Assembly: GCF_002906855.1 (NCBI RefSeq)
Contig: NZ_MINI01000028.1
Span: forward strand, 682,001-746,000
Direction of reading: 5' to 3'
DNA: 64,000 nucleotides
Origin: Pseudomonas putida
GTDB lineage: Bacteria; Pseudomonadota; Gammaproteobacteria; Pseudomonadales; Pseudomonadaceae
Shown: positions 17,857 through 24,418 of the stretch, one piece after another
Position numbering within the stretch: position 1 is the stretch's first letter
Layout of the letters: the number at the start of each line of letters is the position of its first letter
The notes under the pieces: generated by a model
What the model saw: the letters and a program-made list of their open reading frames with translations, nothing else
Databases searched by the model: none
What the model was told of the DNA's origin: nothing
Program-made: the position numbers and the translations under genes

Positions 17857-17887
17857 GATTGCCGTGTCACACCGGACCACGGCAATC
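17857..17887 (-). terminator. Inverted repeat after the TetR gene
   Basis: GATTGCCGTG/CACGGCAATC form perfect 10-bp arms around an 11-nt spacer, beginning 11 bp beyond the TetR stop codon. There is no U-run. It may act as a weak terminator separating tetR from the BVMO promoter. Confidence 0.4.
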
Positions 17888-17898
17888 TGAATGACATC

Positions 17899-18477
17899 TT
17901 AGTAGCTGGCGACCAGCAGCTTAACTGCCTGGCAGGCCGTTTCTGTCTCAGCCTCCAGGCGTTCGAGGTTGCCGTGGGCGGTCCAGGAGAGAAGCAAACC
18001 ATCGAAAAGGTTGATGAGCAGCCGACTGACTGTGGTGAGTGCGGCCTGATCCAGCGCATCGCCGGTCGCCTTCTGGATGGCCTGTTGGGTTGCTTCGATG
18101 GAAACGGTATAGATCTTCGCTGCCATTTCCGGGTCATGGCGCAGGTTCCAGAAGAACAGCTCGAACTGGGTTATGGCCCGTTCGGGGTGTGCGATGAACC
18201 ACTTGACCAACTGGCGCAGCATTTCCCCTACCGATTCGGCGGGGAGAGTGTTTGCCGGAGCCTGCAGCGATTGCTGCGGCATGTTGATCAAGGACTCGTA
18301 GACCGCATAGAACAAGTCTTCCTTGGTGTGAAAAACGTAATGCAGCGAGGCCAGTGGCGAATCTGCCGCTGCCGCGATGCGCCGCGTCGTGGCGTTGGCT
18401 ATGCCGTGTTCTGCGATCACCTTGATGGTCGCTTCAATGAAATCCTGTCTGCGTTCTTCCGCGCCTATCCGAGCCAT
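17899..18477 (-). CDS. TetR-family repressor, likely regulator of the surrounding block
   Basis: A 192-residue TetR-type protein. The N-terminal helix-turn-helix (about residues 29-49, TTRRIAAAADSPLASLHYVF) is followed by a helical ligand-binding and dimerisation domain. It lies between the BVMO operon and a divergent dioxygenase operon. A distinctive operator occurs before the BVMO, between this gene and the dioxygenase gene, and before the DUF1329 operon; tetR is the obvious candidate to bind it. The nearest operator is about 200 bp upstream of the start, so autoregulation is possible but not certain. The ligand is unknown; a ketone or lipid-like compound would fit the neighbours. Confidence 0.85.
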   Translation of the reverse strand: MARIGAEERRQDFIEATIKVIAEHGIANATTRRIAAAADSPLASLHYVFHTKEDLFYAVYESLINMPQQSLQAPANTLPAESVGEMLRQLVKWFIAHPERAITQFELFFWNLRHDPEMAAKIYTVSIEATQQAIQKATGDALDQAALTTVSRLLINLFDGLLLSWTAHGNLERLEAETETACQAVKLLVASY

Positions 18478-18683
18478 TCAGCGTTCTCCCCTTTTGGCCT
18501 TGCGCCAACCGCCGGGTCCGGCGTCGGCGGTGACGAATGCTATCGCAAAGTCATGGCCCAATCCATGAGATGGTCGATGCACCCCTTTGCGTCTGCGGTC
18601 TTGCTATCGGTATGTGGCCATTGCCCAGAGGCAGATGCTGAGTGCCTATCTCACCGAGACCGAGGCGAGGCGCTAAAAAACCA

Positions 18684-18707
18684 GATCAAATGACTTGATC
18701 AAATGAC
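18684..18707. promoter_or_regulatory. Shared TetR-type operator, copy 2 (tetR/dioxygenase intergenic)
   Basis: GATCAAATGAC, TT, GATCAAATGAC: an exact 11-bp direct repeat with 13-bp period. A GATAAT -10-like hexamer follows at 18715-18720 on the plus strand, pointing to the dioxygenase gene. It lies about 150 nt before that gene's start and about 207 nt before tetR. The rest of the 18478-18856 gap shows nothing recognisable. Confidence 0.72.
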
Positions 18708-18856
18708 TATATTCGATAATCATGGCAACGCCGAACAGATAATTACGGGCTTCGGCAGCGGCATAAGAGGTTGCTGTGGTGGTTGCGCCGGTGGGACGAG
18801 GCGGTTGCCCGAGCTCGCTGGGTAGAACAATAAACAACCGGACAGGTAGAAGGCAG

Positions 18857-19744
18857 ATGGATACACGAAAACTCTCGACGGTCAGCAGTAATGCGCCGGT
18901 CGAACAGGTGGTGGAAATCATTCGGCGTGACGGCGGGGTCATCATTGCCGACTTCGTCTCGCCAGAGACGCTCAAGTGCCTCACCGAAGAGCTGGACACC
19001 TACTTGAATGTCACGCCCTGCGGAGAAGACCCCTATTTCGCAGGCACGCAGACCCGTCGTATCGGTCGCATCATCGGGCGAAGCGATACGGCGGTGGAGG
19101 TGGCACTAAACCCGTTGTTCATCGGGGCGGCCAGGCAGATCCTGCAGACACCGACCCATGTCTGGGTGGGCAGCGACCGCATCGAGATGGCGCCTGACAT
19201 TCAACTCAGCATTACCCAGGCCATTCAGATCGGCCCGGGCCAAGGCCTCCAACCCCTGCACCGCGACGATGCCACCTCGTTGTGGCGACATCCCCAGTTC
19301 GGGCGCGAGGCCCGCCTGCAGATCATGCTGGCCATCTCGGACTTCACCGAAGAGAACGGTGCCACGCGTGTTATTCCGGGCAGTCATCAATGGGATGACG
19401 AGCGCGGGCCGACTCAGGAAGAAACCATCGCCGCCGAGATGAAAGCAGGCTCTGCGCTGTTGTGGCTGGGGTCGCTCTATCACGGCGGTGGCGCCAATAC
19501 CACAGCGTCTCCTCGTACGGGTCTGACCATGGCCTACGACTTGGCTATCTTGCGCCTCGAAGAAAATCACTTCCTTTCCATTCCCGTTGAACGGGTTCGC
19601 CAGCTCCCCGCAGAAATGCAACGCCTGCTGGGCTGGAGTGTGAGCTCCACGCTGCTGGGCTGGGTGGAAATTGATGGCCAGATGCGTGACCCACAAGAGC
19701 TCTTGGGCATGCCTGCTTTTTCCGAGCCTGGAAAAGGCTTCTGA
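18857..19744 (+). CDS. Phytanoyl-CoA dioxygenase (PhyH)-family oxygenase, copy 1
   Basis: A 295-residue Fe(II)/2-oxoglutarate oxygenase. The facial triad is visible as H135-x-D137 (LHRDD) and H209 (LYHGGGANTT), with R220 as the likely 2-oxoglutarate anchor. I start at 18857 (MDTRKL), with AGGTAG upstream; the longer frame from 18776 has a poor N-terminus. Members hydroxylate acyl-CoAs or secondary metabolites; the substrate here is unknown. It is the first gene after operator copy 2 and is followed by a 71-residue protein and a membrane protein. A paralogue with the same H135/D137 spacing lies at 27931-28800. Confidence 0.82.
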   Translation: MDTRKLSTVSSNAPVEQVVEIIRRDGGVIIADFVSPETLKCLTEELDTYLNVTPCGEDPYFAGTQTRRIGRIIGRSDTAVEVALNPLFIGAARQILQTPTHVWVGSDRIEMAPDIQLSITQAIQIGPGQGLQPLHRDDATSLWRHPQFGREARLQIMLAISDFTEENGATRVIPGSHQWDDERGPTQEETIAAEMKAGSALLWLGSLYHGGGANTTASPRTGLTMAYDLAILRLEENHFLSIPVERVRQLPAEMQRLLGWSVSSTLLGWVEIDGQMRDPQELLGMPAFSEPGKGF

Positions 19745-19815
19745 GATTCTGAGTTCGCACAGCCTGCTGCGTATTGAATTTCTGCCCTTTGGGGCGCAAC
19801 CAAGGAGATAACACC

Positions 19816-20031
19816 ATGGCGTTCTCAATCGACTCGAAAGTTGGCGAGCTGCTGGATAACAGCACTACGAGCCAGATCCTTGAAAAGCACCTGCCCGGTA
19901 TCGGTAAACACCCACAAATTGGCATGGCCCGTGGCTTTGCCTTAGTGACGGCGGCGAAATATTCTGGTGGGTTTATTTCTCAGGAAACGCTGAATAAAAT
20001 CGACAGCGACCTGAGGGCCCTGGTCAACTAA
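19816..20031 (+). CDS. Small helical protein of unknown function, 71 aa
   Basis: ATG 19816 has a strong AAGGAG ribosome site 8 nt upstream. The product (MAFSIDSKVGELLDN...) is helical, with a LEKHLPGIGKHPQIGMARG core. From memory the LLxxPxxxxVLEKHLPG...PxxxMA+G pattern resembles a roughly 70-residue domain attached to the ends of some bacterial esterases or glycosidases, but I cannot name it with confidence. It has no signal peptide, cysteines or carrier-protein DSL motif, so it is not an acyl carrier protein. It follows the dioxygenase gene by 71 nt and precedes a hairpin. A partner or accessory role to the dioxygenase is inference. Confidence 0.65.
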   Translation: MAFSIDSKVGELLDNSTTSQILEKHLPGIGKHPQIGMARGFALVTAAKYSGGFISQETLNKIDSDLRALVN

Positions 20032-20040
20032 TCGCGGCCA

Positions 20041-20078
20041 TGACCTGCTCGGATAACTTTAGTTACCGGTGCAGGTCA
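20041..20078 (+). terminator. Hairpin after the 71-aa gene
   Basis: TGACCTGC/GCAGGTCA make an outer 8-bp stem, with an inner GGATAAC/GTTACC pairing carrying one bulge. It begins 9 bp after the stop codon and is followed by an AT-rich stretch (AATAATT) rather than a clean U-run. Probable terminator or attenuator before the membrane protein gene. Confidence 0.45.
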
Positions 20079-20157
20079 AATAATTCAGTCCGTATTTCCC
20101 CGCTGATCGGGTTTGCAATAGCCGTCTGATTGGCTGCCGATTTCGACGTGCAGTGTG

Positions 20158-20853
20158 ATGTCGATCCTCAGATTGAGAGAGGCTGTTCTCGTGGAACTTA
20201 TAGAAGTGAGTATCCTGGGCTCATGTATATTGCTGATCATCTGTGGTCTGTATTATGGAGCGGCATTCATCGGGCGAAGAAATTATCTGCTCGGCGGAGA
20301 ATTTTTGATTGTCGGGATATCCGCGACGAATTTCGCGATCTTCATCGTTACGGGCTGGCTGGCAAATTATAACGTTGCCATATTCCTCGATGCTTTTTCC
20401 CGGGGCGTTGGAATTCCTGTTATTGCAACGCTTGGCTTGATGGCGGTAACGCACGACTACAAGCCTTCCCCGGTGAATGACATTGTGTTGTTCCTGGCTG
20501 GCTTTGCGCTTGCAGCCATTTACTTCATGTCGAGTTCATTCAAGCTATTCCTGCCTTATTTTTATATAGTGATGTGGCTGGCTTATACAGCGTACCTGGC
20601 CTATTTCATCTGGCGGCTGGTTCGTGCCAGAGAGCTTCTGCATGCGCTGGCTACCACCTTGGGCGGTGTGGCGGGGCTAACGATAGCATTCCGGTATGAC
20701 TTCTTTCCGATTCCGGGTGACGATTCAAAGATGGTATTCATGACCTTTGCTTTCTTGACTTGGTCGTACTCGATTGTGCAATCGTTTTATGCCTATGGTG
20801 CACTTCAGCGTTCTAGAAGTACCTCAGTTGAGGCGTTACTCAATGTTCGTTAA
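20158..20853 (+). CDS. Predicted seven-helix inner-membrane protein, unknown function
   Basis: About 231 residues with seven hydrophobic helices, e.g. VSILGSCILLIICGLYYG near the start and YIVMWLAYTAYLAYFI in the middle. No conserved motif I recognise. Charged loops are short. The reading frame is noticeably more AT-rich than the surrounding genes (many ATT, TTT and TAT codons), which hints at different ancestry. The start is uncertain: ATG 20158 has no good ribosome site, while GTG 20191 has AGAGAGG about 12 nt upstream. A strong terminator follows at 20936. Confidence 0.65.
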   Translation: MSILRLREAVLVELIEVSILGSCILLIICGLYYGAAFIGRRNYLLGGEFLIVGISATNFAIFIVTGWLANYNVAIFLDAFSRGVGIPVIATLGLMAVTHDYKPSPVNDIVLFLAGFALAAIYFMSSSFKLFLPYFYIVMWLAYTAYLAYFIWRLVRARELLHALATTLGGVAGLTIAFRYDFFPIPGDDSKMVFMTFAFLTWSYSIVQSFYAYGALQRSRSTSVEALLNVR

Positions 20854-20935
20854 ATTGAGCGGCGCAGGTGCGCTGTTGTGCCGCCAATTCCTTGATTCGA
20901 AGTAACTCCATGTCGGGCCATCGGCCCGCTTCTTT

Positions 20936-20959
20936 ACCGCCTTCAGGGGCGGTTTTTTT
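20936..20959 (+). terminator. Intrinsic terminator
   Basis: ACCGCC, a 6-nt loop, GGCGGT, then a run of seven Ts. A clear Rho-independent terminator about 80 bp after the membrane protein gene. The following 20960-21211 stretch is AT-rich and holds no gene I can support. Confidence 0.85.
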
Positions 20960-21211
20960 ATGGCTAAATTATTAATTTCCATGCTTGGGTTGCGAATGGA
21001 AAGATTAAGGCTGATGCAATAAAGATGGCGGCTTGTGACGGGTGAGTATAACTACGCAGTTCATCATGATTGGGCATGCACTGGTAACACATGTTTCTTT
21101 ACTTCCCATTAAGGTGCAGGCATCTGATGAACATAGATCGCCACTTACGACTAAATACCTGATTTATTTAACTTAATCATACCAAGAGACTTCTGGCATG
21201 TGGATTGCTTT

Positions 21212-21253
21212 CTGATCATTTGACATGGTCAATTGATCATGTCAAATGATCAG
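21212..21253. promoter_or_regulatory. Shared TetR-type operator, copy 3 (large palindrome before the DUF1329 operon)
   Basis: 16-bp perfect arms, CTGATCATTTGACATG and CATGTCAAATGATCAG, flank a 10-bp centre (GTCAATTGAT). Each half contains the same GATCATTTGAC unit seen at the other two sites, again with 13-bp periodicity, here in both orientations. A consensus -35 TTGACA (21220-21225) lies inside the left arm, so binding would directly block the promoter. It lies 73-114 nt upstream of the chosen DUF1329 start. Confidence 0.75.
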
Positions 21254-21325
21254 CTTGCGATAGGTGCCCATTTCCATGTGGATGGTCGGGTAGCCGGTCC
21301 AGGCCCTTTGTTCGAGGAGCCTCCA

Positions 21326-22747
21326 ATGAAAGAAGTATTTACAGGGCAGAAAGACGACATGTCCGCCCGCTGTATTTTCAGGCAGCTGCTAGTTACCCTC
21401 GCGGTATCGACCGCGATTTGCTCGGTACAGGCCGCACCCCAGGGGGCCGGGGAGCTGGGTTCGAAGCTCACGCCACTGGGCGGTGAGGTGGCCGCAAGTT
21501 CAAGCGGGGATATTCCGGCCTGGACTGCCCCGGGGCCGCAAGGGGGGGGCTGGAGCTATGGCCAGGTGCGGGGGGACCACTGGAAGTTCAAGGATGACAA
21601 ACCCCTCTACAGCATCGACTCGAACAGCGTGGCGCAGTATGCGAGCAAGCTGTCCCCCGGCCAGCTCGAACTGTTCAAGCAGATTCCAGGCTACCGCATG
21701 GAGGTCTATCCGACCCGCCGCACCTGTGGAGTGCCGGACTTCGTGGCGGATAACACGCGGCAGAACATTGGATTCGCCAAGCTCGACTCCACCGGCGTTG
21801 CCCTCGAGGACGCCCATGTGCCAGGCATCCCGTTCCCTCTGCCCAGTACCGGCGCAGAGGTGATGTGGAACATGAAGATGCGGTATCGCGGCCTTGGTGT
21901 CGAAATTCCCAAAAGCATTTCAGGCATTTCGCCGCGCAAGGGCGGGGAGTGGTTACGTCAGTCATCGGACACCTTTTTCTATACGCCTTGGGGAAAGAAA
22001 GGCAGTGCGCTTTTTTCGTCCATTGGCCGCTTGGAAAACGCCACGTTCTCCAGTTACCGGGAGCCAGCGGCGCTGGCCGGCCAGGCTGGGGTGCAGACAA
22101 CTATCGCCGGCGAGCAGGCCAGTACCTTTTACTATTTCCCCGGCCAGCGTCGGGTCAGGCGCATGCCGTCGTATTCCTATGACGCTCCGCAGATCGGGCT
22201 GGACAACCAGTACACCGTCGATGAGGCGAACGTGTTCTTCGGGGCCATGGACCGTTTCGATTGGAAACTGATCGGCAAGCAGGAACTCCTGGTGCCGTAC
22301 AACGCCTTTGGCGCCTATGACACCGCAGCCAAGGTGGAAAGCTTCGCCGGCGACGATTCCATCGCGCCGCAGTCGCGCCGCTACGAACTGCATCGTGTCT
22401 GGGTCGTCGAGGCCAATGTTCGTCAGGGCATGCGCCACCAGGCGCCCAAGCGCCTGTTCTACATCGACGAGGACAGTTGGAACCCGTTGCTGGCCGTTGA
22501 CTATGACAAGCAGGGACAGATCTGGAAGGTGCGTGAAGGGTTCTCGATCCCCGTCTACGAGACCGGCGCGTGCGACGTGCAGGCCCAGGTCCAGTACAAC
22601 CTGGCCGATCATCGTTACCTGTTCGACATGACCTCGATCGGCGCGGGCAAGAACGATATTCGCTGGCTCACCGAAGACAGCGGCAACCCTCGCCTGAAAC
22701 GCGACTTCTTCACCTCCGACAATCTGCGAGCCATCAGCGAGCGCTAA
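21326..22747 (+). CDS. DUF1329 family exported protein
   Basis: A 473-residue protein of the DUF1329 family, which is built like outer-membrane lipoprotein-sorting (LolA/B-like) folds. The N-terminus carries a signal peptide (hydrophobic core QLLVTLAVSTAICSVQA, cleavage near APQGAG). I start at 21326, with GAGGAG 6 nt upstream; ATG 21359 is an alternative giving a shorter signal peptide. It heads an operon with DUF1302, RND and YCF48 proteins, a set that recurs together in pseudomonads. A periplasmic carrier role for a hydrophobic compound is inference. Confidence 0.82.
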   Translation: MKEVFTGQKDDMSARCIFRQLLVTLAVSTAICSVQAAPQGAGELGSKLTPLGGEVAASSSGDIPAWTAPGPQGGGWSYGQVRGDHWKFKDDKPLYSIDSNSVAQYASKLSPGQLELFKQIPGYRMEVYPTRRTCGVPDFVADNTRQNIGFAKLDSTGVALEDAHVPGIPFPLPSTGAEVMWNMKMRYRGLGVEIPKSISGISPRKGGEWLRQSSDTFFYTPWGKKGSALFSSIGRLENATFSSYREPAALAGQAGVQTTIAGEQASTFYYFPGQRRVRRMPSYSYDAPQIGLDNQYTVDEANVFFGAMDRFDWKLIGKQELLVPYNAFGAYDTAAKVESFAGDDSIAPQSRRYELHRVWVVEANVRQGMRHQAPKRLFYIDEDSWNPLLAVDYDKQGQIWKVREGFSIPVYETGACDVQAQVQYNLADHRYLFDMTSIGAGKNDIRWLTEDSGNPRLKRDFFTSDNLRAISER

Positions 22748-22771
22748 ACCGACGCCAGATCGAGAGCCCAC

Positions 22772-24418
22772 ATGAAAAAAATAATTACGAAAGCGTCAGG
22801 CCTTGTGATCGTGTGCGCAACCCCACTGGCAGTGGGGTTCACATTTGAAACCGAAACCCTCAATGGCTCCTTCGACTCCACGATCACCGCAGGCATGGGC
22901 CTGCGTACCGAGTCGCGGGCCTGCAACCTGATCAACCAGGGGCCGACCGGGCACAACGTGCCCTCCGGCTGCCTGGCGCAGAGCTCCGGCGTGGCGGACC
23001 AGGGCGACCTGAACTACGACCGCGGCGACATGTTCACCAACTACCTCAAGGGCACCCATGAGCTGTTGCTGAAGATGCCCGAGGACTTCACCTTCATGGC
23101 GCGCGGGACCTGGATCCGCGACTTCGCTGCCACCGATACCACCGGCACGCTGTCGTTCAACACCCCAGAGAGCGTCGGCAGCAACGGGCTGAGTGACGAC
23201 GCCCGCAACGACCTCGCCTTCAAGGCCCGCCTGCTGGACCTGTGGGTGAGCAAAGGCTTCGACATGGGCGGGCAGCGGGTCCGCGCGCGCCTGGGCAACC
23301 AGGTGATCAACTGGGGCGAAAGCCTGTTCGTGGCCGGTGGCATCAACAACACCAACGCCTACGACTACCAGGCCTTGGCGCGCCCCGGCGTGCAGCTCAA
23401 GGAGGCCGTGCTGCCGGCGCCGATGCTCAGTGTCGCCTCGGGCCTGGGGTCGGGCGTGAATGTCGAGGCCTACTATCAGTTCCGCTGGAACAAGAGCGAG
23501 TTGCCGCCGGTGGGCAGCTACTGGTCCACCAACAACGCGCTGGGTGAGGGCAGGGGAGACTACGGGTTCTCCGAGAAGGACGCCCGCGACAGCGGCCAGT
23601 GGGGCCTTTCGCTGCGCTGGCAACCGGAGGACAGCGACATCAACTACGGCTTCTACGTGATGCGTTATCACGACAAGTTGCCGTCGTTGCGTGTTGCCAT
23701 TCTTGACCCCGACACCTTCGCCGCTGCCCCCACCTGGGAATACCAAGAAGACCGAATGATGTATGGCATCAGTGCCAACATGCCGATCGGTGACTGGGCC
23801 GTCGGTACGGAGCTGTCGTACCGGCCTAAGGATTCGGTCATGCTCAACCCGGTCATCGACCTGTGCTCCAGCAATGGCGGCAAATGCTGGAAGGACGAGA
23901 AGAAATTGCAGTGGCACCTCACCGGGCTTTACAGCTTCACGCCTTCCAACTCCCCGACGCTGCTCGACTTCACCGGGGCCAGCACGGGCACCTTGCTGTC
24001 CGAGCTGGTGGTCATCAAATACCCAGGGCTGCATGACGAGGTCAATGGCGAGCCACTCGCTGCGGGGCTCAATACCTGGCAGCTGGACCCTGCGACAGCG
24101 CCCAAGCCCCGTGGCGACAAGACGTCCTCTGGCATCAACCTGGACTTCAGCCTGACCTATGACGGCACCTTGCTGCCGGGCTGGCAGGTCACGCCAGGTG
24201 TCTTCTATTCGCGCTCGCTGGGGGGCAGGACGCCGAATCTGAGTGCGACCTTCACCGAAGACGCGAGCAGCATGAACCTGTATCTGAACTTCGTGCGAAA
24301 CCCGGCCAGTTGGCAGATCTCCCTCAACTACGCGAAGTTCATGGGCGGCGACACGCCCTACGACCAGCTTTATCGTGACCGCGACTATGTCGGCATCGCG
24401 ATTTCCCGCACCTTGTGA
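22772..24418 (+). CDS. DUF1302 family outer-membrane barrel protein
   Basis: A 548-residue protein with a short signal peptide (KKIITKASGLVIVCATPLAVGF) and alternating amphipathic strands throughout, consistent with a large outer-membrane beta-barrel. The N-terminal TLNGSFDSTITAGMGLRTE is typical of DUF1302. Two cysteine pairs (CNLINQ...GCLAQ and DLCSSNGGKCW) may form disulfides in outer loops. The last residues overlap the RND gene start by 4 nt (GTGA). It is probably the outer-membrane conduit of the export or uptake system in this operon. Confidence 0.82.
   Translation: MKKIITKASGLVIVCATPLAVGFTFETETLNGSFDSTITAGMGLRTESRACNLINQGPTGHNVPSGCLAQSSGVADQGDLNYDRGDMFTNYLKGTHELLLKMPEDFTFMARGTWIRDFAATDTTGTLSFNTPESVGSNGLSDDARNDLAFKARLLDLWVSKGFDMGGQRVRARLGNQVINWGESLFVAGGINNTNAYDYQALARPGVQLKEAVLPAPMLSVASGLGSGVNVEAYYQFRWNKSELPPVGSYWSTNNALGEGRGDYGFSEKDARDSGQWGLSLRWQPEDSDINYGFYVMRYHDKLPSLRVAILDPDTFAAAPTWEYQEDRMMYGISANMPIGDWAVGTELSYRPKDSVMLNPVIDLCSSNGGKCWKDEKKLQWHLTGLYSFTPSNSPTLLDFTGASTGTLLSELVVIKYPGLHDEVNGEPLAAGLNTWQLDPATAPKPRGDKTSSGINLDFSLTYDGTLLPGWQVTPGVFYSRSLGGRTPNLSATFTEDASSMNLYLNFVRNPASWQISLNYAKFMGGDTPYDQLYRDRDYVGIAISRTL

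Noticed and set aside
19816..20031. Acyl carrier protein
   Set aside because: Similar in size, but it has no DSL phosphopantetheine serine motif.
21212..21253. Transcription terminator
   Set aside because: The palindrome repeats a motif found at two other promoters, has no U-run, and sits at a promoter rather than after a gene.
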